Shown here: in pieces, positions 10,791 through 23,825 of the stretch
Position numbering within the stretch: position 1 is the first letter of the stretch
How the letters are laid out: every line of letters begins with the position of its first letter
Assembly (NCBI GenBank): GCA_036873135.1
Contig: JAPTYO010000007.1
Coordinates: 30,300,763 to 30,364,762 of the forward strand
From: Clarkia xantiana subsp. parviflora
Taxonomy: Eukaryota > Streptophyta > Magnoliopsida > Myrtales > Onagraceae
DNA: 64,000 nucleotides
Direction: 5' to 3'
Notes under the pieces: model-generated
What the model was told of the DNA's origin: nothing
Seen by the model: the letters and a program-made list of their open reading frames with translations, nothing else
The model's database searches: none
Translations under genes and position numbers: made by a program

Positions 10791-13700
10791 ATGGGCGATG
10801 GAGGAGTCGCATGCATGCCTATTCAGCATAGTATCATGGACAGGCTACCAGCTACTGACAAAACAATCTGCAACAACGGTAAAAATGGCTTCAGCTCAAA
10901 CTCACTCAAGTTGGCAGAATCTGAACCAAAGAAGAAGAAGATGAAGAAAGTCAAGAAGGTGGTGAAAGTCAGAAAAGGTGAAACAGTGAAGAGCGAGGTG
11001 GCATTGGAGAATAAGGTTAGTAGCAGTAATAAAGAAATCGAGAATGGTGAAATTTGTGCTGACAAGTCACAGAGTGATGAAGTGGAGGAAGGTGAGCTGG
11101 GTACTCTCAAGTGGCCGACTAAAGAAGTTGAGAATGGAGAGTTGGCCTCGGAGATATCCCAGCCTGAGAAGGAAGAGATCACTCCTGATAGTTTGAGGAA
11201 AGTAGAGAAGGAGAAGGAAGAGTACACTTCAGCCAAGTCACGAAAGGTTGAGGTGGAGAAGGAGGATAAAGCTTCAGATAGAGGTAAGAGAGGTGAAGTG
11301 CTGGAGAGAGGAGAATTCAGGTCTTCTTCTTGGAGGGGCTCAAATGAAGAAATTGAGAAAGGCGAGTTCATTCCTGAAAGGTGGCACAAGGACGACTTCA
11401 GCTTTTCGAAATCCCGCAAGCACGAATCTGGCAGAGACCGGGTGTGGAAGAATGAATTTGAGCGTACACCATCCTCCATGAAGTACTCAGGTGATGACAT
11501 GTCCTGGAGAAGAGGAGACTTCAGTAGAAGCAGCAAGAACCAGTACAATTGGGAGGCTGGTCAGGAGAGAGGTATGAGGCTCAACTCTAAAACTGTGGAT
11601 GATGACGTTTTACAGAGGAATGAGCACAGCAATGGCAAGAACCAAAGGAGAGATTTTTTCCCTGGTAATCATCGCCTGAAGCGCCATGGACACGATGCAG
11701 AGTCAGATGGTAGTGATCGCGATCATGACCGGAAGAGCTATGGAGACTATACAGATCATACCAACTCGAAAAGCAGGAGGCTCACTGATGATGGTATGCG
11801 CTCAGTTCATTCTGAACATTTATATTCCAGAGGCTCTGTGGAGAGGCCTCACAGAAATTCTTCTTCATCCAGAGTAGTATCTGGATCTGCTGACAGATAC
11901 TCTTCTCGGCATCATGAATCCTCATTTTCTTCTCGAGGAGCCTTTGATAGGAATATCCGTAGTCCTGTCCACTCCGAGCGGGCCCCACGTGAGCGATCCC
12001 GCCAGTATGATCATCGGGACCGCAGTCCAGTCCGTCGTGATCGGTCACCATATAACCGTGATAGGTCTCCATATTATCACAGAAGATCATCTTATGGCCG
12101 TGATAGATCGCCACATGACCGCAACTTCCAACCTGATAGAAGAAACAAAAGTCCTGCTTTTGCAGAACAGACCCCACAAGATCGAGGTAAGAATCATGAC
12201 AGGAGGGAGCAGGCTCAGACTAACAGGGAAAGATCCCCGCATGATCGAGTTAGGCCCCATGACAAGGAAACTAGCCGTGAGAAGCTTAATTCTCTGGACA
12301 GGACTTCAGCTGATGAAGAAAAGCCCAAACCAGTAGAGTCAAGTGGAAAGGAGACACCAGATTTTGTAAAAGAATCTGAAGATAGAGGTGATTTGAATAT
12401 ATTGTCTACTGTTGAAAAAGGTGGTGATGAAGAATTTCAAAAGGATGACCAGACTCAAAGTCCCCAAGTGGTTGTTGCAATGGAAACCACTCATAGCGTT
12501 GCTCCTGCAGAAGAGCTGGGCTCAATGGAGGAAGATATGGATATATGCGATACGCCTCCACATGTGCCTGTGGTAGCAGAGTCTACTGCAGGAAGATGGG
12601 TTTATCTTGACTACAATGGTATCGACTGCGGGCCGTCTAAACTGTCTGACATTAAGAAACTTGTGGAAGAGGGGTATTTATGCCCAGATCACTTTATCAG
12701 GCACTTGGATAGTGATAGATGGGTAACAATTGAAAATGCAACTTCTCCCTTGGTGACATTGAGTTTTTCATCCATAATACCGGACAGCATCACGCAGCTG
12801 GTAAGCCCTCCAGAAGCCCCAGGTAATATGTTGGAAGATATTGTAGATGGTAGTCAACTTGGTCGTATTACTACTAAAGGAAATCCAGTCACTTCTGTCT
12901 CTGAGGCTCTGGGAAGTTTTTGCATCGATGACCGCATCGAAGCTTTGCTGGAGGGCTTCAAAATTGTTCCAGGGGAAGAACTTGAGATTGTTGGAGGTAT
13001 TGTTTCGCACCTAATTTTGTTTTTGTTCTGTTTGTCAGTTTTTTAAAAAAATTCTATACTTCTCCGTTTATGTGATACTGAGATACAGCATTTGTATGTT
13101 TTTCTTACACGCAGAAGCTTTGGAAATGACTTTTGATCATGAAGAGTGGGAGAAATGGGGAAGTGTTGAAGGTAAATTAAGATATTCTCTTCGTTGATGA
13201 GTTGTTCCACTCTTTTAAATGTTGGAGTTAATAATTGTTAATTATAGTACTGTCGTAAGTACTTTTTTTCCTTGAACAATACTATGATATTCTTACTTGT
13301 GGTCCGTTGATAGACTCTTATCGCATTCTTTTCTGCCACAGCAATTTCTCCTTTTTCGCTCATTTTTGGTTTCATTGTTAAGACTCAGGCAAGGATATGC
13401 ATCTGGCAAAATTTTAAGAAATACTATTTTCAGAATCCAGCTTACTGTAAAATATTATATTGTCTCCATGTTGCGCAGCTAATTTTAAAGAAGAGACCAT
13501 CATGTGCTTTATATCTTCTCAAGAAAGTTATAAAGCTGCTACTAACGTGCATGTGACCTGGGGGATGCAGGTTTTATCTGGCATCGAGCTTATGCTGTGG
13601 ATCAATCTGATGAAGTTACATCTTTATATTCTGGTACCAATCCTATCGAACTCAGGGAACGTGCAACCTTGGGTAAGGATTTTATTGCTGTAATCGACGA

Positions 13701-16700
13701 TACCAATGATTGGTTTCCTGGACACTGGGCATTGAAAGGTGGGGACTGGAAGAGGAATGAGGAACCTGTGCAGGATAGATTGGCAAGAAAGAAACTTGTT
13801 CTCAATGATGGTTTCCCTCTGTGCCAAATGCCAAAATCTGGTTATGAGGATCCGAGGTGGCAGCATAATGATGAGCTTTATCAACCTTCATATAGTAAAA
13901 GGCTTGAACTGCCCCCATGGGCATTTTCATGGCCAGAAGAAAAGAGCGATAGTGAAGGGGTGAGCAAGTCTCAGATTAAGCCTCCTCTTATAAGGGGAGT
14001 GAGAGGCACAGTTTTACCAGTTGTTAGGATAAATGGCTGTGTGGTGAAGGACCATGGTTCCTTTGTTTCTGAGTCTCGTAGTAAAAGTCGGGGAAAGGAA
14101 AGGGACAGGTACAGTTCTCGGTCTAGCCGGAAATACTCCAGCAGTGATTTGAGAAGATCTTCTGTTGAAAGTGATTCTCGAGCAAGAATGGTGGATGAAA
14201 ACCACTTGAGGGGCTCAAGGAAGTCCGCTTCAACTATTAACGTCCCAAAAGACCGTGTTTGCGCGGTTGATGAATTACAGTTGCATTTGGGTGATTGGTA
14301 CTACCTTGATGGCGCTGGACGTGAACATGGGCCACAGTCTTTATCAGATCTCAGGGTTCTAGTTGATCGTGCTACAATTCCGGACAACAGCAGTGTCTTC
14401 AGAAAATTTGATGGACTATGGGTTCCTGTTACATCAAGTGGTCAAACTTCAGATGCTACTGCCAAGGTTCCTCAGGGAAATAATTTATCTTCTGCTAATT
14501 TATCTTCTGCTAGTTCTTTTGTAGCACCAGACTTACATGCTAGCTTCCCTGTAGAAGGAAAGGATAATTCTTTGTCCTTCCATAGCATGCACCCACAGTT
14601 CATTGGTTACATGCGAAGTAAACTGCATGGGTTGGTAATGAGATCTTACAAACGAGAATTGGCTGCTATTATGAATGAGGTTGTGGATCCATGGCTTAAT
14701 GCAAAACAACCGAAAAGAGATACTGAAAATCACATATTCCGGAAATCTGGTAAGCATGATGTTGTGCTCTTACAGACTTTGATTTGGCCTTGTTTGTGGC
14801 TTATATGTTCTGGATCCTACCTTTTGTGAATAATGCTTGTGTTTCACTAATAATATCTGCTGTATTCATGTATCATGTTCTTGTGTCAGTTTATTTTAAT
14901 TCATTGATCATACCACAATTATTGCAACTTGTCATGAAATTGCAGCCTTTTCTTTTACTCCTCATGGTATGAAATAACCTTACCGCGAAGTATCTGCATC
15001 TTTCTTCTATTACTGCACATTATATGAAGTCGGTTACGGTACATGCATGCCTCTTTGTTCCATAGTTCCTTCACAACATTTTTGTCAGCTGTATAACAGA
15101 ATATTGAATAATGGATAATGTTTTACTTGAGGAGACCGTTGGACAAGAGTTGAGAGAATTAGTCCTTTCCTGCATGCTGGAATTGCTATTTTTACTACTG
15201 CAGTTATCTTTTGATATTTGGGTTCCTGCTATCCATTAATCTGATGATTATTATGGTTTGGCCTAAATTGCAGATGCTTATCTCCATGCAAGCAAAAGAG
15301 CACGGCTTTCAATTGAAGAAAACAAAGAAGAGAGTGAAGCTGGAGAAGTCATGCTCTGGGAAGAACCTTCATTTGAGGATCTGTACAGTGATGCTTCTGT
15401 TATTAAAGAGGAAACTGCATCTTCGGAAAACCTTGCTGAATCCTGGGCTCTACTGGACCACCATCTGCTGGCACGAGTTTTTCATTTTCTACGATCAGAT
15501 CTCAGATCCCTCACTTTTGCCTCTTCAAGTTGTAGACATTGGAGAACCGTGGTCTCATTTTATAAGAATGTTTCTAGGCAGGTTAACTTGTCATCTCTGG
15601 GCCCTAGATGCAGCGATCCTGTTATTTGGAGTATCATGGTAGGTTCTGCAGTAACTTGTTACTTTTTAATTTAGCTTCCAATTATAAAACCTTTTGTGTC
15701 ATTTTAATTCATTTTTCTTGTGACTGTTGCAGGATCTGTATAACAAAGATAAGATAAGTTCACTGGTTCTGACAGGGTGCTCTAACCTTACTTCTGGAGT
15801 GCTTGAAGAAATTCTCCATTCGTTCCCTAATTTATCTCATATTGACATCAGAGGCTGCAGTCAGTTCGGGGACTTGGTTGTTTCATTTTCAAATTTAACC
15901 TGGGTCAAGAGCCAAAGGAATTTTGGGGATGGAAACAAATTAAAGAGACTTAAACAGTTAAGTATGAATGATTCATCTTATTCTCCAAGCAAAGCAGTGG
16001 GCAATGATGCGGATGATTTTAGCGAGTTGAAGGACTATTTTGCGAGTGTGGATAGGAGAGATGCAGCTGATCAAGCATTCCGTCATGGCTTTTACCAACG
16101 CACAAAACTATTTGATGCAAGGAAATCCTCATCTATTGTCTCTAGGGATGCTCGAGTGAGGCGATTTGCTCTTAAGAGTGCCGGAAAAGGATATAAGAGA
16201 ATGGAGGAATTCCTTGTTTCGAGTATGAAGGAGATCATGAAGGAAAATACCTTCGATTTGTTCGTTCCCAAGGTATTTTGGTCAATATGTCCCTGCTTTT
16301 CGTGTAAATATTTCAAATGTTCGTGTACTAATCCTTCACCAACTTTTGGTCAGGTTGCTGAGATAGAGAGAAGAATTAGAAGTGGCTATTACATACGTCG
16401 TGGGATTAGCTCTATCAAGGAAGATATCAGTCGAATGTGTCGGGATGCTATAAAGTAAGCTGAACTTTCTATTTTATTTTATTATCACCAGTAAGAACCG
16501 AAGTTCAAAACTTATTTTTTTTCTAACATTGATCACGATGATGGATATGATTGTTTGCAGAGCAAAGACTCGTGGTGATACAGGAGATATGAATCGCATG
16601 ATAACCCATTTTATTCAACTTGCCACTCGCTTGGAAGAAAGTTCAAAATCATCCTTCCAAAGAGAAGATTCATCTGTTGGATCTTCTACTTCCTCAAAGT

Positions 16701-19700
16701 ATAAGAAAAAACAGAGTAGAGTAGAGAATGAGCGGAGACAGGTGAGAAGTAATGGCTCTTTTGGGAATGGCTTGTTGGACGATGGGGATTATGCTACTAC
16801 TGATCGGGAAATTAAAAGGCGCTTATCAAAGTTGAATAGGAGATCAATGAACTCAGAAAGTGAAACATCTGATGAGTTTGATGAATCTGTTGAAGGTAGC
16901 AGGTCTGATAGTGAGACTACTGCGTCAGGGTCAGAAAGTGATGTAGAACCAAAGGCGTCCGATTCAAGAGGAGATGGATCCCTTGCAGAAGAGGATGGTG
17001 TAGATTCTTTTGCTGATGATCGGGAATGGGGCGCTCGTATGACAAAATCAAGCCTTGTTCCTCCTGTTACTAGAAAATACGAGGTTATCGATCGTTATGT
17101 GATAGTTGCAGATGAGGAGCATGTGAGGACTAAAATGAAGGTGTCGTTACCTGATGATTATGCTGAAAGGTTGGAGGCTCAGAAAAATGGATCTGAGGAT
17201 TTAGATATGGAACTTCCTGAAGTCAAGGATTTTAAGCCCAGAAAGGAGCTGGGGGATGAAGTTATAGAACAAGAGGTTTATGGAATAGACCCATATACAC
17301 ACAACCTTTTACTTGATTCAATGCCAGAGGAGTTGGAATGGACATTACTGGACAAACATTTGTTCATTGAAAATGTGCTTCTTCGTACATTAAATAAGCA
17401 GGTCAGGCATTTCACTGGCGCAGGAAATACTCCCATGGTGTATCCTTTGCAGCCTGTGGTTGAAGAAATTGAAAGAACTGCTGTGGACGAGCATGATGCC
17501 AGCACAGTTAAAATGTGTCGGGGTATCTTGAGAGCCATTGAAAGCCGCCGTGAAGATAAATATGTTGCGTACAGGAAGGTAATTCTGAATTATTTATGTT
17601 GGTCCATCTCAATGATAAATGGTTTATGCAATTTATTCTTGTGCTCACTTGGTTCTGACTTCTGATGAAGCGCTATCCTTAATCTCTATATCTTTTCGAG
17701 TGATCAGGGACTTGGTGTTGTTTGTAACAAAGAAGGAGGCTTTGGAGAGGAGGATTTCGTCGTGGAGTTTCTTGGGGAGGTTTGGACCCATATCCTTTGA
17801 TTTTAAATCTACCTCGTCTTTGTTATTGCCCGACTCTTTCTTTTCATTCTTTAGCTGTTGTTCGTAATGATGCTCAGAAGTTGCAACATTTCAGTATTCT
17901 GCTTATTCTTTTTGGATATTTTGATGGCTTTGTAAATTAAACTGTATGCTCCATATCTTTTATAGGTCTACCCTACGTGGAAATGGTTTGAGAAGCAAGA
18001 TGGAATCAGGTCATTGCAAAAGGACAGCAAAGAAGCTCCAGAATTCTACAACATACATCTTGAGAGACCTAAGGTATTTATGTCTAACAAATTTGTTAGA
18101 ACGCATTTGCTGGTTGTCTCTTTCCTTTTGGTCTTTATCAGCTGTCACTTTTACAGGGTGATGCTAATGGCTACGATCTGGTAGTCGTAGATGCCATGCA
18201 CAAGGCGAATTATGCAAGTCGAATCTGTCATTCATGTCGACCAAATTGCGAAGCAAAGTAAGTCTTGTAATGTACCCCTCAAGTTTTGGTTTTTTTTTAT
18301 ATCCTTTTTCTTTTCTGCTTTTTTAGTTGCTGGCTCTACTGCCTGAAGTTCAATATGACATTGTCATGTTCAACTTGGCAGCTCATGCTTTTCAGGGAGA
18401 ATTTTTTCTTCTCTTTACGTTTGTTACTTTTCCCAAAAACAAAAAAGAAAAAAAAGTGAAGTCGAAATTGAACAGAAACTGTTCTTTTTTTCCAAAGATT
18501 GCTTTTTGCATCTCACGAGCATTTCTGTAGTGTCTTTTCCCCCAATTAGTAAGTATCTCACCTGCATTAACATCATAAATGCAGAGTTACTGCTGTAGAT
18601 GGTCAGTACCAGATTGGTATCTATTCTGTACGCAAGATACAATATGGCGAAGAGGTCACCTTTGATTATAACTCGGTGACTGAGGTATGTGGACTTCTCA
18701 TCAACGACGTAACTCTTTGATCTAAAAGTATCTTCCTACTCATGGTTGGAGCCTATTTCTTGCAGAGCAAGGAAGAATACGAAGCTTCTGTATGTTTATG
18801 TGGAAGTCAAGTCTGTCGAGGCACCTATCTTAATTTAACAGGAGAAGGAGCTTTTCAGAAGGTACCGACACGGATATTTGGATCAGTTTCTAGATGTCAG
18901 AGAATTTCTCATCTGGTTATTGTTTAGATTTTGTATTAATTGTGATGATTGGCTTCAGGTACTCGAAGAATGGCACGGAATTCTGGACAGGCATCAACTG
19001 ATGATCGAGGCATGTGAAATGAACACCGTATCAGAAGAGGATTACTATGACTTAGGGAGGGCTGGTCTTAGCAGTTGTCTGCTCGGAGGGTTGCCAGATT
19101 GGTTGGTGGCATATTCGGCTCGACTGGTGAGCCATTTTACTTTCATCATGTCCTGATTTATCTGTTTTTTTGTTCTATGGTGATGTACTATTATTTTCCA
19201 TCATCTTTCTAAACTTGTTAAAATGTAGGTGAGGTTCATAAATTTCGAAAGAACGAAGCTTCCTAATGAGTTCCTTAAGCATAATTTGGAAGAGAAGAGG
19301 AAATATTTTCTCGATTTCTGCCTTGATGTCGAGAAGAGTGATGCTGAGGTTCAGGTGAGCAATCAATGTCTTCTTGAATAGTCAAACTACGTGTTTCTAA
19401 TTTCTATATATATACGTATATATAATTTTCTTAAAGATACTTATCGTTCTTTAACCGTAGGCCGAGGGCGTCTACAACCAAAGGCTTCAGAATCTGGCCA
19501 TTACACTAGACAAGGTAACTAAAAAAGCTATCATATTGTGCACTAATTGGTACCTGAAAATTTGTATCGGTTATTGCTATTCGGTATTGTGTCAGCCTAC
19601 CGTTAATGGAGTTTTCTAAATTTGTTGAGTTCTTTTAATGATGATATCGCAGGTTCGCTATGTTATGAGGAACGTTTTTGGTGACCCGAAAAGCGCTCCA

Positions 19701-20976
19701 CCACCACTGGAAAGGCTCAGTTCAGCAGAAGTAGCTTCTCTCCTGTGGAGTGGAGAAGGGTCTCTTATCGATGAGCTTCTTCAGTACATCGGTCCCCACA
19801 TGGATGACAAAACCCTAAACGAGCTGCAGTCCAAGATTCAGGACCACGACCCATCTAATTCCAACGACATACAGAAAGCAATTAAGAAGTCATTATTATG
19901 GTTAGCAATTTTCTCTTTACCGCACGATACTAGTTTTTGCCAATTTTTGTGTGTTTGAGGTCTTTAATCGTACTCTATGGTTTTACAAAGGTTGAGAGAT
20001 GAGCTTCGGGACCTTCCATGTGGCCAGAAATGTCGACATGACGCTGCTGCTGACTTGATCCATCTTTACGCGTACACTAAATCCTTCTTCAAAATACGGG
20101 TCAGTCTCATTTGTACGATATATCTATATCTCTACAAAACGCAGTATTGTAATACTAATGCCTTATTTTATTATACACGCATATACATACAGGAATATAA
20201 GAGTGTGACTTCACCTCCTGTATTCATCAGTCCACTTGACTTGGGCCCCAAGTTTAAAGGCAAGATAGGAGACGGAGGCCATGAATTCTGCAAGACGTAT
20301 GGGGAAAATTACTGTCTAGGGCAGCTGATCTTCTGGCACGAACAGATAAACACCGAGCCAGACGCAGCCCTATTTAAATCGACTCCGGGTTGCTTATCTT
20401 TACCTGATGTAGGATCGTTCTATGCCAAGGTTCAGAAGCCCTCAAGACAACGTATTTACGGTCCAAGGACTGTGAGATTCATGTTAGCCCGAATGGTAAG
20501 TTTTTCTAGATCACCTATCACACTCTTCCTGCCTCAGATTATGCCTTGTCGTTGTGATTTTAACGCGCGTATGGGTGCAATTAATTTTGTGGGTTTTATT
20601 TCTTTCTTTCTAAAAATCTATTGAGATTAGTCAAACCCTAAATGGAAAATATTAAATCTAAAAACACGTGTCAAGATCTTAACGGTGAGACACGATCTGG
20701 GTAGAAAGAGGAGGAGGAGGTGATCTGAATCCTTATCTCACTAAAGTGGAAAACCCGGTATGGAAACATGTCTGAATGTTGTATCGTTTTCTTGTACAGG
20801 AGAAACAGCCGCAGAGACCGTGGCCTGAGGACAGAATATGGACGTTCAAGGGTAGCCCCAAAGTGGTAGGGACCCCGATGCTAGACTCGGTTCTGAAGAA
20901 CACTCCGTTAGACAGAGAGATGGTCCAGTGGCTCAAGAACCGACCGTCGGTGTATCAAGCCATGCGGGACCAATAG
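10791..20976 (+). CDS. SDG2: SET-domain H3K4 methyltransferase, ATXR3/SDG2 type
   Basis: The family is the main plant histone H3 lysine-4 trimethyltransferase (nuclear, active chromatin). Nineteen exons join in phase: 10791-12996, 13115-13171, 13571-14749, 15274-15638, 15733-16272, 16354-16454, 16561-17578, 17708-17779, 17966-18073, 18157-18257, 18585-18684, 18766-18861, 18959-19126, 19229-19354, 19461-19514, 19653-19900, 19991-20099, 20193-20495 and 20800-20976; 2375 aa, near the Arabidopsis length. In order: charged KE/RS-rich N-terminus with DRSP-type repeats; GYF-like domains at about 600-655 (WVYLDYNGIDCGPSKLSD) and 993-1045 (WYYLDGAGREHGPQSLSD); an F-box-like helix at about 1203-1255 followed by LRR-like sequence; SET at about 1823-1945 with HSCRPNCEAK and EEVTFDYNS; post-SET CLCGSQVCRG; and a long conserved C-terminus ending VYQAMRDQ. 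Catalytic SET motifs look intact. No frameshift was needed. Confidence 0.96.
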
Positions 20977-21299
20977 CTGGGTTCAGAGTGTGGGTCTTTG
21001 GTGGCGCATTCTTGTGTACAGATTTTGTAATGCTTTGGTTTTTTGGTCTTAACTTTGTAATTTGTAATTCCATTATGCGGTAGTGGTAGTAGTTATAGTG
21101 GTTGCTAGTAGACTTAGAGATAGTGGCAGTGCTTTAGTGCAATTTCTTTGTGCATTTTGTAACTCCTAAAGATATACAATTTATCTGATAAGAATAGGGA
21201 AAAAAAAATCTCATAGGGTTACATTCTTTTCCGTCTTCACTTTATATAGATTAAACCCAACTTGATAATAATTATATAATATGTCGGTTCAACGTTTTC

Positions 21300-21337
<38 letters not shown>

Positions 21338-21495
21338 CTCGTTGGGTGGTCCTAGGAAAAGTCTCATCTGGATGGAAGCACTCGTAATATACTTGCTCAA
21401 CACCTAAACTAATTTTTATTTGCATCGGGTGAGCTTTCATTAATCATATGTATTCAGTTCAATTCAACTTCAAGTCTTGGGAATAAAAAATATAT
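20977..21495. other. SDG2-type 3' region and TA microsatellite
   Basis: The first 200 bases are the likely 3' untranslated region (T- and G-rich, with TTTGTAATG stretches). A run of TA dinucleotides lies at about 21302-21334. No gene is seen. Confidence 0.55.
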
Positions 21496-21532
21496 TTACG
21501 ACATGTTTGGTTCGTAGAATTGAAATAGGAAT

Positions 21533-22602
21533 TAGGGGTGAGCAAATTACCCAGTTGGAACCGGACCGGAACCGGTCATTTGGTAGGTTCCGGGTAGGCT
21601 TGGGCACTGAACCGGTTCAGGCCAAACCGGTTCCGGACCGGACCGGAACTGTTTTAAACGGTCAGGTCCAGTAATAACTAGGGTTTTTTTTTTGCTTAGG
21701 TTGGTCTAAAAAAAACTGGACTGGATTGAACCGGTCCAGAACCGGTTTTGGACTGTTTTTTAAAAAAACAAGTCCTGGACCGGTTTTATATGTTGGACCG
21801 GTTTTATCAATAAAAATCGGTCCAAAACCAGTCAGTAACCGGTCAAAACCCGGTTTTTTTTTTTTTTAAAAAAAATAGTCTCGGTCAAAACGTTTTTTTT
21901 TTTTTTTTTTACTAAAAAGCGGTTCAAAACCGGTCCGGTCCGGACTGGTTTATTGGACTGGTTTGGTATACCCCTTGGACTGATTCCAATTTAGGGATTA
22001 CAAACCAGTCCAATTTGGACCGGTCCACTCCGGACCGGTTCCAAACGGTCCGGTTCCAGACCAGTTCCGAACCAGTCCGGCCGGACCGGTTTTTATGCCC
22101 AAGCCTAGTTCCGGGTAGATGTAAATGGTTCTGGTACGGTTCTGGGATTAAATTTCAAGAACCAGTATTTTCGGTTCCGGTTCCGGGATAAGTTTTCGGG
22201 TACCCAAATACCCGGAACCGGAACCGTTATATATATATAAATTAAAAAAAAACTAAACATTTAACAAATTTAAAATTGGTTTGTGGAAAATGTTATAATT
22301 ATTTTTATGATTCACTTGGTATAACATAAATTTCAGTTTCAATTGGCTACCGAGAACCCGGTTCCAACTGGGTATCCAGAACCCGGTTCCAACTAGTACA
22401 TAAAATTATATTATTTAGTTTGAAAATTTGTAACTGGTTCCTTACGGGTACCCGGAACCGATTGGCTCTTAACGGTTCTGGTACGGTTCCGGTTCCTAAA
22501 TGTTCTGGTACGGTTCTGGGTAATAAAGTTAGGAACCGTTTAGTATTGGTCTGGTTCTGGGATACCCTAAAAGTACTGGGTACCCGGAACCGCTCACCCC
22601 TA
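21533..22602. mobile_element. hAT-type MITE, outer of nested pair
   Basis: The termini are TAGGGGTGAGC on the left and GCTCACCCCTA on the right, perfect inverted repeats with the TAGGG start common in hAT elements. The 8-bp duplication ATAGGAAT flanks it exactly (21525-21532 and 22603-22610). The inside is rich in GGAACCGG and GGTACCCGG motifs in both orientations, as in subterminal transposase-binding repeats. There is no transposase. The element at 63091 begins with the same terminus. Confidence 0.9.
21595..22107. mobile_element. hAT-type MITE nested inside another hAT MITE
   Basis: The termini are TAGGCTTGGGCA and TGCCCAAGCCTA, perfect 12-bp inverted repeats. The 8-bp duplication GTTCCGGG (21587-21594 and 22108-22115) consists of sequence belonging to the outer element, which shows this one arrived later. 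The inside is dense in AACCGGTCC and its complement. It is 513 bp and non-coding. Confidence 0.9.
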
Positions 22603-22934
22603 ATAGGAATAGAGAATAGTAATAGAGAATGTAATTACTATGATTGTGCTTTGTTATTTTATTATGTGGAATAAAGATTCATTATTACTAATTTGGATGA
22701 AATGCCTAATCCTAGCCTAACCTCTAGGATTAACTATTCTTGATGGAATTGGAAGAAAAAAAAAACGAAAAATACAATTTTAAACTTGATCTAATTTGTA
22801 TTATATATTATATAATTTATTATATAATAAATTTAATTAAAAGTAATTATATTTTAATTTAATTAAGAATAATAAATTAATATGTTATTTTTACTTTACA
22901 ATATTTCTACTTTTTTTTAAAAAAAAAAATCATT

Positions 22935-23560
22935 AAAAAAAATGTTTTTGTTCGCCACCGCCTATGGTCACCCGCCAACTGCCTGATGCCGCTACCCACC
23001 ACCTTTTAAAAAAATATATGTTTTTGTCCGCCACCGCCTAGTCATCTGCCAGCAGATGCTGCCGTCCTCCCGTCATTGCCGCCGTCTGCCAATCACCGCC
23101 AACCGCCGCCGCTTGTCTATCTTTGTCCACCCGTTGCCGCACGCCTTGCCGACCACCGCCTCCCGCTGCTGCCTGCCAACCGGCCTACCGCTGCTCGCCA
23201 ACCGCCCGCCGCCGCCTGCCAATCACCACCAACCGCCGTCGCTTGTCTATCTTTGTCCACCCGTTGCCGCACGCCTTGCCGACCACCGCCTCCCGCTGCT
23301 GCACGCCAACCGGCCTACCGCTGCTCGCCAACCGCCCGCCGCCGCCTGCCAATCACCACCAACCGCCGCCGCTTGTCTATCTTTGTCCACCCGTTGCCGC
23401 ACGCCTTGCCGACCACCGCCTCCCGCTGCTGCCCGCCAACCGGCCAACCGCTGCTCACCAACCGCCCGCCGCCGCCACATGCCTTGCTGACCATCACCAA
23501 CCAGCCGACCGCTGCTCGTCTACCGCACGGCCGCCACCGCCGCTCGCTCACTACGATATC
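22935..23560. repeat. GC-rich 130-bp minisatellite
   Basis: The phrase GCTTGTCTATCTTTGTCCAC occurs at 23111, 23241 and 23371, exactly 130 bp apart, within near-identical units made of CCGCC, CTGCC and CCAACCG blocks. A smaller duplicated leader (GTTTTTGT(T/C)CGCCACCGCCTA) occurs at 22947 and 23024. The array lies in strongly AT-rich sequence. Because the unit has no stop codon in any forward frame and 130 is not a multiple of three, all three forward frames stay open for over 430 nt; I regard these as repeat artefacts, not genes. Confidence 0.88.
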
Positions 23561-23825
23561 TCAATTTTTCAATATTTGATTTGATTATTTCATGTTTAAT
23601 ATTGTTAATTTGAATAATATATATAGCAAAAGGGTATATATGTCAGTTTGGGCTTATTCCATTCATTCAACTATAAAATTCTATGAACCAAACATTGGAT
23701 TTGGAATCATCATTCCCTATTCTTCATGTCAACCAAACAACTACATATTAATATTACATATTCCTTATTCCTATTCCATATTTTTTATTCCTTATTTCCT
23801 ATTTCACGAACCAAATGTGTCGTTA

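Larger units (their letters stand above)
21499..23822. mobile_element. TTA-flanked inverted-repeat element, host of a nest
   Basis: The ends are inverted copies: CGACATGTTTGGTTCGTAGAA on the left and the complement of TTCACGAACCAAATGTGTCG on the right, followed inward by AATAGGAATA-type repeats on both sides. TTA flanks both ends (21496-21498 and 23823-23825), the target duplication of PIF/Harbinger elements. No transposase is present. Inside lie two nested hAT MITEs and a GC-rich minisatellite, so its own sequence is only part of the 2.3 kb. The superfamily call rests on the 3-bp flank and is tentative; the inverted ends are clear. Confidence 0.6.

Noticed and set aside
23056..23584. Three overlapping forward frames of 144-167 codons
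   Set aside because: They are produced by the 130-bp repeat unit, which has no stop codon in any forward frame; sequence is low-complexity Pro/Arg/Ala and there is no start context or homology.
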